Under the pieces are notes generated by a model, which was not told the origin of the DNA, did no database searches, and was given only the letters and a program-made list of their open reading frames with translations. Below are positions 27,291 through 34,324 of a stretch of DNA of 64,000 bases, piece by piece. The stretch comes from Parafrankia sp. EUN1f. GTDB taxonomy: Bacteria > Actinomycetota > Actinomycetes > Frankiales > Frankiaceae. Position 1 is the first letter of the stretch; every line of letters begins with the position of its first letter. The DNA is taken from the NCBI RefSeq assembly GCF_000177675.1, contig NZ_ADGX01000042.1:1-64000 (forward strand). The letters are read 5' to 3'. The translations under genes were made by a program, and so were the position numbers.

Positions 27291-28480
27291 CGTCCAGCGG
27301 GCGTCCGGTGGTCGGGCCCGTCCAGGAGTCGTCCCTTCCAGCGGGCGGTGCCCCGCCGGCGCCGCCACCACGACAGCGCGGTGAGCTGGCCCAGCAGACC
27401 CACGGACACCGGGTGGGCCAGCGCGTCCGGCCAGCTGCGGCTGCCGGTGCGCCGGGCCGCGACGACCCGGCCCGCCACCCCGGCCAGATAGCCGACCAGA
27501 CCGAGCCGGGAGCCGCGCAGGGCGGCCACGGCCGGAACGACGAACAGCCAGGCCAGGCCGGCCAACTGCCCCAGACTGGCGGCGGGGTTCCCGCCTGCCG
27601 CCCACAGCGATTTGGCGTACCCGTCGCGCAGCGGCGCCCAGCCGTCGTACATCCAGGTGGTTGCGAGATCGGTGCCGTCGGCCACCACTCCCCGCCCGCC
27701 GGAGCGCTTGACCGCGCGCAGCAGTGCCAGGTCGTCGAGGACCGCGCCACGCACGGCCGCATGCCCGCCGGCCCGGGCGTAGGCCGCCGCGTCCACGCAC
27801 AGGAACTGGCCGTTGGCCGCGGTCAGCGACGGCCGCGCGGAGCGTTCCGCGGCGCGCAGTGGCAGCAACGCCAGCCACGACCACTGCAGGAGCGGCTGGA
27901 CGAGCCGTTCGGGCACCGAGACGGCCACCTGGCGGGGGTAGGGCGAGACGAGGTCGAGCCCGGCGCCGCGCAGGAGGCCGACAGCGCGGGCCACCCCGTG
28001 CGGTGCCACCGTGACGTCCGCGTCGACGAAGACGATCACCGTGCCGGTGGCCTCGCGGGCGGCCCGGGCGCAGGCGTGCGGCTTTCCCAGCCAGCCTGGC
28101 TCCGGTTCGGGCCCGGTCAGGACCCGCAGGCGTGGGTCCTCGGCGGCCAGCTTGCGCACGATCGTGTCCGTCCCGTCGGACGACTGGTCGTCGTAGACGA
28201 GCACCTCGAGGTCGGCGACGTCCCGGGAGGCGAGCAGGGCTGTCAGACAGGTGTGGACCCGGTCGGCCTCATCCCGGACCGGCAGCACCACGCTGACTCG
28301 CTCCCGGACGGGGGCGCTGCCCGCCGGGTTGCGCAGCAGCCACGCGTTCACCGCGGTGTGGGCTGCGACAACCAGCGCGCCGACGGCGCCGGAACGTGCC
28401 ACAGCCCGGGCCACCGCCCGCGGCGGGGAAGGCGTGATGCGGTGGTCTGCCTGTCGTCTCCTGGTCCGGCCTGTGCTCAC
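27242..28480 (-). CDS. GT2 family glycosyltransferase (CrtQ/CruG-like)
   Basis: A membrane-associated family-2 glycosyltransferase of 412 aa. Motifs: VSVVLPVRDEADRV with nearby acidic residues, VYDDQSSDGT (first Asp motif), VFVDADV (the DxD-like DAD), and LDDLALLRAVK. The C-terminal half has hydrophobic helices (LAGLAWLFVVPAVAALRG; VGLLGQLTALSWW). In the operon crtA-GNAT-cruF-GT2-crtD it probably glycosylates the hydroxyl set by CruF. The GTG start at 28480 overlaps the CruF stop (GTGA), so it is translationally coupled; the longer frame (to 29689) reads antisense to cruF and is not real. Confidence 0.78.
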   Translation of the reverse strand: MSTGRTRRRQADHRITPSPPRAVARAVARSGAVGALVVAAHTAVNAWLLRNPAGSAPVRERVSVVLPVRDEADRVHTCLTALLASRDVADLEVLVYDDQSSDGTDTIVRKLAAEDPRLRVLTGPEPEPGWLGKPHACARAAREATGTVIVFVDADVTVAPHGVARAVGLLRGAGLDLVSPYPRQVAVSVPERLVQPLLQWSWLALLPLRAAERSARPSLTAANGQFLCVDAAAYARAGGHAAVRGAVLDDLALLRAVKRSGGRGVVADGTDLATTWMYDGWAPLRDGYAKSLWAAGGNPAASLGQLAGLAWLFVVPAVAALRGSRLGLVGYLAGVAGRVVAARRTGSRSWPDALAHPVSVGLLGQLTALSWWRRRRGTARWKGRLLDGPDHRTPAGRALDRPRRALTGLDGP

Positions 28481-29448
28481 GCTTCGGAGCGTGCCAGGTT
28501 CCCGTGATGGGCGGCGCCACGGCGGCCTGGCAGCACGCCGAGCCCGAGGAGGGCGCCCATCGCCACCCCGCCGACCAGGGCGACCCCGGGACGCCCGAAG
28601 AAGGCCAGGTTGGCCAGCACCGAGGAGAGGTAGGTCCAGCCCAGCAGCGTCATCGGCAACCGGTCTCCGCCTGTGTGGCTGGTGGCTGTGGGACCGGTGG
28701 CTGTGGGAGCGGCGGTGGAGCGGCCGGCGGTCGCGCGGTCGGGCAGCGCGGCGAGCGCACCGGTGAGGACGGTTCCCACAAGCATCCATCCGGCGGCGTT
28801 GCTCACCGGGATGCCGTTGATCGCTGGACCGCCGGACGACCACGACCAGTAGCCTTCGGCCACCATCTGAGGGTCCAGGAAGAAGTCCCAGGCCGTGAGG
28901 GTGGCGCCGCCGACCAGCGCCGTCACGGCCCATCGCGTGCCGGCGCCTGCTCTGGCACGCAGACGCGCGGCGCAACGCAGGCCGAGGGCCAGTGCCGGCA
29001 GGCCCATCATCGTCCACGCGAGCGGGACCACGACCGGGACTCCGACCAGCTTCGGGCCGAGCGCTCCGCCGTAGGCGTAGTCCCCGAACGGCCAGCCGGT
29101 GTGGACACCGACCGACTCGGCGATCAGGCCGGTCGCGCTCGCCACGGACGCCGCTGCCGCCGCCCGGCCGAGGCCGTGCGCGGCTGCGGCGGCGCCTACC
29201 GACGCGGTGCAGAAAGCCAACACGGAGAGCACGGTGACGGCTGCGCGTTGATCCCCTGACGTCAGGGGATAGCAGATCTGGAGCCCGATGGTCGCCACTG
29301 CCGCCAGCCAGGGCAGCGCGGTGCTGCCGCCCGGCCAGGCTGGGCGGGAGACACCGGGACGCCACACCACCCCACGACGAAGCTTGAGGCCGGTGTGCCG
29401 TGGGTCGGGACGGTGCGGGTCGGAGCCGGTTGGTGCCGACCGGCTCAA
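28477..29448 (-). CDS. cruF: Carotenoid 1',2'-hydratase/hydroxylase, CruF/DUF422 family
   Basis: A polytopic membrane protein of 323 aa that adds water across the terminal double bond of an acyclic carotenoid to leave a 1'-hydroxyl. Family signatures seen are ESVGVHTGWPFGDYAYG and WDFFLDPQMVAEGYWSW, separated by membrane helices, with NGIPVSNAAGW following. The TTG start at 29448 shares TTGA with the stop of the upstream GNAT gene. It supplies the substrate for the next gene, a GT2 glycosyltransferase. Confidence 0.75.
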   Translation of the reverse strand: MSRSAPTGSDPHRPDPRHTGLKLRRGVVWRPGVSRPAWPGGSTALPWLAAVATIGLQICYPLTSGDQRAAVTVLSVLAFCTASVGAAAAAHGLGRAAAAASVASATGLIAESVGVHTGWPFGDYAYGGALGPKLVGVPVVVPLAWTMMGLPALALGLRCAARLRARAGAGTRWAVTALVGGATLTAWDFFLDPQMVAEGYWSWSSGGPAINGIPVSNAAGWMLVGTVLTGALAALPDRATAGRSTAAPTATGPTATSHTGGDRLPMTLLGWTYLSSVLANLAFFGRPGVALVGGVAMGALLGLGVLPGRRGAAHHGNLARSEA

Positions 29449-30056
29449 GGCACCTGGGCCGGTTGCCCGGTTGTGGTATGTGCGGACGAGGTATGTACGG
29501 CCGGCCCGGACAGATCCTTACCGAGCACGGCGTACTCGGTGTAGCTGCCGGGAAAGCGGAAGTGCGACAGCAACGGCACGAAGCCCTCGCTGGCGTACAG
29601 GCGGCGGGCGCGACTGCCGGGCAGTTCGAGCGCGGACAGTGCCGCCGTGCGCTGCGGGACGTCGCGCAGCAGCTCCTGCAGCAGTTCACGGCCGATCCGG
29701 CGGCCCTGGTAGCCGGGCAGCACGTGGAGCTCGACCACCTCCATGCAGTCCGCGAGCCAACGGACGGCGTCGTCGGGCGGGAGCGCGGCGGCGACCACGT
29801 CGTGCCACCACTGGCCGACCTTGCCGGGCAGCCCGTAGGTCATGCCGACGACCTGGTCGTCCGGCGTGAGCGCGACGACGGCGCGCAGGTCATCGCGGTC
29901 GAAGTGGCGTCGGGCATGGGTCGCGCGGTCCCGCGCGGCCCGCACCGGGTCGTCCTCGTGCTCGTCGAGAAAAGCCGCCTTGTAGACGCCGATGACGTCG
30001 TCAAGTCGAGCCCGCATCCGAGCCGGTGACCACCGCACGATCCGGACGTCGGTCAC
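29445..30056 (-). CDS. GNAT family N-acetyltransferase
   Basis: An acyltransferase using acetyl-CoA; substrate unknown. The 203-aa protein has the motif A region VVELHVLPGYQGRRIGRELLQELL (Q-x-x-G/R pattern; about residues 105-128) and a later LYASEGFVPL segment. The GTG at 30056 is supported by AGGAGG, 8 bases upstream. It lies inside the carotenoid operon, overlapping cruF by four bases, which hints at modification of a carotenoid or of a sugar on it, but this is inference. Confidence 0.75.
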   Translation of the reverse strand: MTDVRIVRWSPARMRARLDDVIGVYKAAFLDEHEDDPVRAARDRATHARRHFDRDDLRAVVALTPDDQVVGMTYGLPGKVGQWWHDVVAAALPPDDAVRWLADCMEVVELHVLPGYQGRRIGRELLQELLRDVPQRTAALSALELPGSRARRLYASEGFVPLLSHFRFPGSYTEYAVLGKDLSGPAVHTSSAHTTTGQPAQVP

Positions 30057-30147
30057 GAGCCTCGCCTCCTGTCGCACCGGGCCATCCGACGATAACGCGC
30101 CGCGGACGCTCGTTGCCCGTTGGCGGGGACCGGTCTGGCGAACAGTG

Positions 30148-31053
30148 CTATTGCGACCCGCCATCAGCGGCGTCGGCCGTACGCGGAGCATCCGCCCCAT
30201 GCTCGTCTGTGTGCTCCCCGCCGCGCTCCGTCGCGTCATCCGTCACATGTGCCGTCGGCAGGCATGCCACCGCCCCGAGGCGGCCCGCGCAGGGGTCCGT
30301 GCCCCGGACCGTCCCGTGTGAGCCGAGCACGGCGAAACGGGCGAACAGCTCCTCCGCGTACCAGCGCTCCCGGGGAGTTCGCCGGACCACCGCCGCGTGG
30401 GCCCGCCCCTGGTAGGCGAAGGCGCGCAGGGCGGCGCTGTCCCGCCACACGCTGAAGGTGCCCTGGTAGCCGATCGGGGCCTCGCCGATACCGGCGGTGA
30501 ACAGCAGCCCGTCGGCGCCGCGGAGTTCCGCCGCCACCGGCGGTACGGCGCGCCAGAAGAGCGCGGCCCGCCGCGGCGCGAGCCGGGCCCGGGTGAGGGC
30601 CACCACCGGCGTGTCACGCGCCGGCGTGTCGCCTGCTGGTGCGTCGCCTGCTGGCGCGGCCACCGGTGCGTCGTGGCGGTCGTGTACCGGTGGGCGACCC
30701 GAGCCGGCGCCGGGATGTTGCCCGAACGGGGCCTGCCCTGACCACAGCCCTCGGGAGTGCAGCGGACGCAGGTCGACCCGCCAGCGCTCGTCGGCCAGGC
30801 GTGCCCAGGCGCGGATCGTGCTCGACCGTTCGAACGCCCGCGCCGCCGCGGGTGTGTCCCACACGGCCAGCAGGGCCCACCGGGACGGGTCGGCGTCGAG
30901 AGGGGTGAAACGGCGGCCACTGCCGGTACCCAGCAGCCTGCTGAAGGTCAGCCCGGACGTCCGCCGCAGCCGTGGACGGTCGAGCGCCATGCGGGCCGCC
31001 GCCTGGGCCGCCCGGCGCCTCGGGACATGCCAGAGGTCGAAGGTGACGAACAT
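30148..31053 (-). CDS. crtA: CrtA-like (spheroidene monooxygenase family) carotenoid monooxygenase
   Basis: A haem-dependent-type carotenoid oxygenase that, in the family, introduces keto groups at C-2 of acyclic carotenoids. The 301-aa protein shows FVTFDLWHVPRR at the start, LLGTGSGRRFTPLDADPSRWALLAVWD, and LRPLHSRGLWSGQAPF. A Pro/Ala/Asp repeat (DAPAGDTPARDTP) interrupts the middle. The C-terminal tail is Asp/Glu-rich. Start: ATG at 31053 with GAAGG 5 bases before it; an ATG at 31074 would add 7 residues. Its 5' end faces the SOS promoter of the mutasome cassette across about 80 bp. Confidence 0.75.
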   Translation of the reverse strand: MFVTFDLWHVPRRRAAQAAARMALDRPRLRRTSGLTFSRLLGTGSGRRFTPLDADPSRWALLAVWDTPAAARAFERSSTIRAWARLADERWRVDLRPLHSRGLWSGQAPFGQHPGAGSGRPPVHDRHDAPVAAPAGDAPAGDTPARDTPVVALTRARLAPRRAALFWRAVPPVAAELRGADGLLFTAGIGEAPIGYQGTFSVWRDSAALRAFAYQGRAHAAVVRRTPRERWYAEELFARFAVLGSHGTVRGTDPCAGRLGAVACLPTAHVTDDATERGGEHTDEHGADAPRTADAADGGSQ

Positions 31054-31132
31054 GCGGGCCTTCACCGCCTCCATCGATCTGTCGGTCGCCTCGCCTCGCC
31101 GCCCGCGGCCTGATGGTGTGCCGCGCCGGCGG

Positions 31133-31161
31133 TTGACGTTCTGTTGGGCCACTACTATATT
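31133..31161 (+). promoter_or_regulatory. Sigma-70-type promoter of the mutasome cassette
   Basis: TTGACG (31133-31138), a 17-bp spacer and TATATT (31156-31161) form a near-consensus promoter in an otherwise GC-rich stretch. Its -10 abuts and shares one base with the LexA box, so LexA would block polymerase here. It reads toward the HEPN gene. Confidence 0.75.
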
Positions 31162-31176
31162 CGAACGTGTGTTCGA
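31161..31176. promoter_or_regulatory. LexA binding site (SOS box)
   Basis: TCGAACGTGTGTTCGA is a perfect match to the actinobacterial SOS consensus TCGAACN4GTTCGA. It overlaps the end of the -10 and covers the expected transcription start, a classic repressor place. This makes the HEPN-imuA'-imuB-dnaE2 genes part of the DNA-damage regulon. Confidence 0.85.
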
Positions 31177-31230
31177 CGTCCGAATGGGTGGGCTGACGTC
31201 CGAGAGGCCGGTACCTGAGAGGTGATCCCC

Positions 31231-31902
31231 ATGGGCGCGGTTCGAAGGAACACCGTCGACGGGTACGCGGCGGTTGGTGGCGAGCACGACGGTGGCCGGG
31301 GCGGCAGGGAATCTGATGGCCGGAGCCCGGCGGGTGGTGGCGCACCGGTGAGCGTGCCCGGTGGCGTTGGCCGGCCAGGTTCATCCAGTGCCGCGGTGGC
31401 TTCTCGCGGGGGCGCGCCGACCGCTCCCGGGCAGGTGCCCGGGCGGCCTGCTGGTCGAACCATGCTCCCCGCCGCGGGGTTGCCGCGGCGTTCCCGGGAC
31501 GAGCTTCTCGCCTCGGCGCGGCGTGGGCTGGCCGAGGCGGCCTTCGCGCGTCGGCCTGGCGAGCGTTACGCGCTGGCGCATCTGGCCGCGCTGCGGGTCG
31601 CCGCCGCCGTTCTCGCCGCCCGGGCCCAGCCCCGTCCGGGGCATCGGGGCCGCCCGGCGAGTGCCTGGCAGCTGCTGGCGGTGGTGGCTCCGGAGCTCCA
31701 GGAGTGGGCGGCGTTCTTCGCCGAGGGTGCCGGCCGGCGCGCGGCGGCCGAGGCCGGCCTCGCCGTCGTGACGGCCAGGGATGCTGATGATCTTGTCCGT
31801 CAGGTGGAGATCTTCCTCGGGATCGTCGAGGCGGCGCTGGGTGTGCCCTCCCAGCCGTCGTTGACGCAGGTCGAATCCTCCGAGGGGTGGACGTGGCGCT
31901 GA
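31231..31902 (+). CDS. SAV_6107-type HEPN domain protein
   Basis: The first gene of the SOS operon. The N-terminal 90 residues are Gly/Ala/Ser-rich and probably disordered. The C-terminal part is helical and resembles the HEPN family seen beside DnaE2 cassettes in Streptomyces and relatives, with the stretch ERYALAHLAALRVAAAVLAAR. This contains an R-x4-H pattern typical of HEPN RNases, though in a helix different from the usual one, so activity is uncertain. The ATG at 31231 is chosen over GTG 31222 because GAGAGG lies 8-9 bases upstream. The stop overlaps imuA' by 10 bp. Confidence 0.7.
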   Translation: MGAVRRNTVDGYAAVGGEHDGGRGGRESDGRSPAGGGAPVSVPGGVGRPGSSSAAVASRGGAPTAPGQVPGRPAGRTMLPAAGLPRRSRDELLASARRGLAEAAFARRPGERYALAHLAALRVAAAVLAARAQPRPGHRGRPASAWQLLAVVAPELQEWAAFFAEGAGRRAAAEAGLAVVTARDADDLVRQVEIFLGIVEAALGVPSQPSLTQVESSEGWTWR

Positions 31903-32597
31903 GCGCGCTTCAGCAGATCGTGGCCCATCCGCCGGCGGCGCGGGTCGGTGTGGCGCGGGCTGGTACGGGCGGTGAGCGGCTTCTCCCGGTGCTGCCGGCG
32001 TTGGCCCGGGTGCTGCCCGCGGGCGGTCTGCGGCGAGGCACGACGGTCAGCGTCAGCGGGTCGTCCTCGTTGCTGTTGACGTTGTTGGCCGAGCCCTCCC
32101 AGGCGGGTGCCTGGTGCGGGGTGGTGGGGCATCGGTCGCTGGGGATGCTGGCCGCCCTCGAGGCGGGAGTCGTGCCGGAGCGGTTGGCCGTGGTGGCGGA
32201 TCCCGGGCCGCGGTGGCCGGTGGTCGTCGCGGCCCTGCTCGACGCGATGGACATCGTGGTCCTGCGGCCGCCTCGGGGCGGGAACGGTGCTGACGCCCGC
32301 AGGCTCGTGGCCCGAGCCCGGGAACGGGGCGCCCTGTTGCTGGTGGCAGGCGACTGGGAGGCGGCCGACCTGCGGCTGTCGGTGGTCGCCCGGCGCTGGA
32401 GCGGGTTGGGGCAGGGCCATGGGCACCTGCGCAGCCACAGCACCCTGGTCCGGGTGGAGGGCCGGGGGGCGGCCAGCCGGCCACGGCAGGTGTGGCTGGC
32501 GGGGCCGGGGCATCTGGTCGGGCCGGCTCTGCCGGGCATGCCCGCGGAACTGGCGGAGACGGTGGCGGTGCTGCCGATGGCCGCGGGGTCGGGATGA
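31893..32597 (+). CDS. imuA': ImuA'-like mutasome accessory protein (RecA-like fold)
   Basis: Part of the damage-induced mutagenesis machinery together with ImuB and DnaE2. The 234-aa protein has a RecA-like core but the Walker A is degraded: VSVSGSSSLLLTLL lacks GKT. Other blocks are AGAWCGVVGHRSLGMLAALEAG and MDIVVLRPPRGGNGADARRL. The GTG at 31893 has GAGGGG 5 bases upstream; the GTG at 31887 would sit inside that ribosome site. The stop overlaps the imuB start (ATGA). Confidence 0.75.
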   Translation: MALSALQQIVAHPPAARVGVARAGTGGERLLPVLPALARVLPAGGLRRGTTVSVSGSSSLLLTLLAEPSQAGAWCGVVGHRSLGMLAALEAGVVPERLAVVADPGPRWPVVVAALLDAMDIVVLRPPRGGNGADARRLVARARERGALLLVAGDWEAADLRLSVVARRWSGLGQGHGHLRSHSTLVRVEGRGAASRPRQVWLAGPGHLVGPALPGMPAELAETVAVLPMAAGSG

Positions 32598-34324
32598 GGC
32601 CCGTGCCGACTCGGATGCTCGCGGTGCACATCCCGGACTGGCCCGCCGTCGCGGCCGGCCGGTGGCCGGGTGAGGCGGTGGCTGTCCTCGCCGCCAACCA
32701 GGTTCACAGCGCCGGCCCGGCGGCCCGGGCCCGCGGGGTGCACCCGGGGCTGCGGCGGCGGGAGGCACAGGCACGCTGCCCTGACCTGGTCCTCGTGCCC
32801 GCCGATCCGGACCGGGACGCCCGGGCTTTCGAACCGGTCGTGGCGGCTGTCGAAGGCGTGGTGCCCGGAGCGGAGGTGGTGCGGCCCGGCGACTGCCTGG
32901 TCCGTTCCCGAGGCGCCGCCCGCTACTTCGGGGGGGACGGTGTGGCGGTCGCCCAGGTGCGGGGCGCGGTCGAGGCGTGCCTTGAAAGCGCGGATCTTCA
33001 GGCGGTCGTCCGGGTCGGTGTCGCCGACGGTCCGTTCGCCGCGCTGGCGGCCGCCCGCCTGGGGCGGATCGTCCCTCCCGGCGGTACTCCGGGCTTCCTC
33101 GCCCCGCTGCCCGTGGAGCTGCTCGACCGGCCGGAGCTGGTCGACGTCCTGCGTCGGCTCGGCCTGGCCACGCTCGGCGCCTTCGCGGGGCTGCCCGCGG
33201 CCGACGTGCTGGCGCGGTTCGGTCCGGATGGCGCCGTGGCGCACCGGCTTGCCCGAGGGGAGGACGAGCAGCCGCTCACGCCCCGTGAGCGGCCGGTCGA
33301 CCTGAGCGTGTCCGTGGAGTTCGAGGCGCCCGCGGAGCGGGTGGAGCAGGCTGCCTTCGCAGCACGCCGGCTTGCCGAGCAGGCCCAGGAGCGGCTGCGT
33401 GACAGCGGCCTCGCCTGCACGCGGATCGTCATCGAGGCGGAGACGGAGCACGGGGAACGGCGGCAGCGGGTCTGGCGGCACGACGGGCCGCTGTCCGTCG
33501 CAGGCATCACCGACCGGGTCCGCTGGCAGCTCGACGGATGGCTGACCGGCACCGCACAGGAGCCGGGCCCCGCCGGGCGGCCGACATCCGGGCTGGTGCT
33601 CGTGCGGGTCACCCCGGAAGGGCTGCTGCCGGGGGATGGTCGTCAGCTCGGGCTCTGGGGCGAGCCCGGGGCCGCGTCCGGCCGGGTGGATCGGGCTCTG
33701 ACCCGCGTCCAGGGGTTGCTCGGTCCGGGCGCGGTCACCATCCCCGTGGTCGAGGGCGGGCGTGATCCGTCCCGGCGGGTGCGGCTGGTTCCCTGGGGGG
33801 AGCCCCGGGAGCCTGCGGAGCTACGGGAACCTGGCGAGTCCCGGGAACCGGCGAAGCTGCGGGAACCGGCGGACTCGCGGGAACCGGCGGACTTGCGGGA
33901 ACCGGCGAAGGCCGGCCGGCCTCGCGGTCACGGCGGAGGCCCGCGTATCCGTGGTGGGCGCCCGGGCGGCTGCGGCAGGGCCCGTGGAGAGGGGGCTCCG
34001 CCCTGGCCGGGAGCAGTTCCCGCGCCCGCACCGGCCACGGTGCACGACGAGCCGCTGCCCGCGCTCGTCCTCGACGAGGGCGGAGAACCCGTCGGAGTCA
34101 GCGGGCGCTGCACGGTGACGGCCAGCCCGGCCTGGCTGTCGGTCGACGGAGCCGCACCCACCCGGATCACGGGCTGGGCGGGCCCATGGCCGGTGGACGA
34201 GCGCTGGTGGGATCCGGCCGTCGGTCGGCGCCGTGCCCGCTTCCAGCTGGTGGCGGCGGACGGGTCAGCGTCCCTGCTCTTCGTGGAGATCGGCCGCTGG
34301 TGGCTGGAGGCCACCTATGACTGA
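32594..34324 (+). CDS. imuB: ImuB, catalytically inactive Y-family polymerase homologue
   Basis: A Y-family scaffold that brings DnaE2 to the sliding clamp in the mutasome. The 576-aa protein aligns with DinB, but the catalytic acids are missing: the VDMDAFF region reads AVHIPDWPAV and the SLDEAF region is lost. The beta-clamp motif QLGLWG is at residues 351-356, close to the known place in mycobacterial ImuB. A repeat array REPA(E/K/D) of about 38 residues (nucleotides 33797-33910) separates the polymerase-like part from the C-terminal tail. ATGA coupling to imuA'; dnaE2 starts inside its 3' end. Confidence 0.85.
   Translation: MRPVPTRMLAVHIPDWPAVAAGRWPGEAVAVLAANQVHSAGPAARARGVHPGLRRREAQARCPDLVLVPADPDRDARAFEPVVAAVEGVVPGAEVVRPGDCLVRSRGAARYFGGDGVAVAQVRGAVEACLESADLQAVVRVGVADGPFAALAAARLGRIVPPGGTPGFLAPLPVELLDRPELVDVLRRLGLATLGAFAGLPAADVLARFGPDGAVAHRLARGEDEQPLTPRERPVDLSVSVEFEAPAERVEQAAFAARRLAEQAQERLRDSGLACTRIVIEAETEHGERRQRVWRHDGPLSVAGITDRVRWQLDGWLTGTAQEPGPAGRPTSGLVLVRVTPEGLLPGDGRQLGLWGEPGAASGRVDRALTRVQGLLGPGAVTIPVVEGGRDPSRRVRLVPWGEPREPAELREPGESREPAKLREPADSREPADLREPAKAGRPRGHGGGPRIRGGRPGGCGRARGEGAPPWPGAVPAPAPATVHDEPLPALVLDEGGEPVGVSGRCTVTASPAWLSVDGAAPTRITGWAGPWPVDERWWDPAVGRRRARFQLVAADGSASLLFVEIGRWWLEATYD

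Noticed and set aside
28481-29689. Extension of the GT2 frame over cruF
   Set aside because: Same strand but a different frame from CruF, which has a clear family signature; GTGA coupling at 28480 explains the true start.
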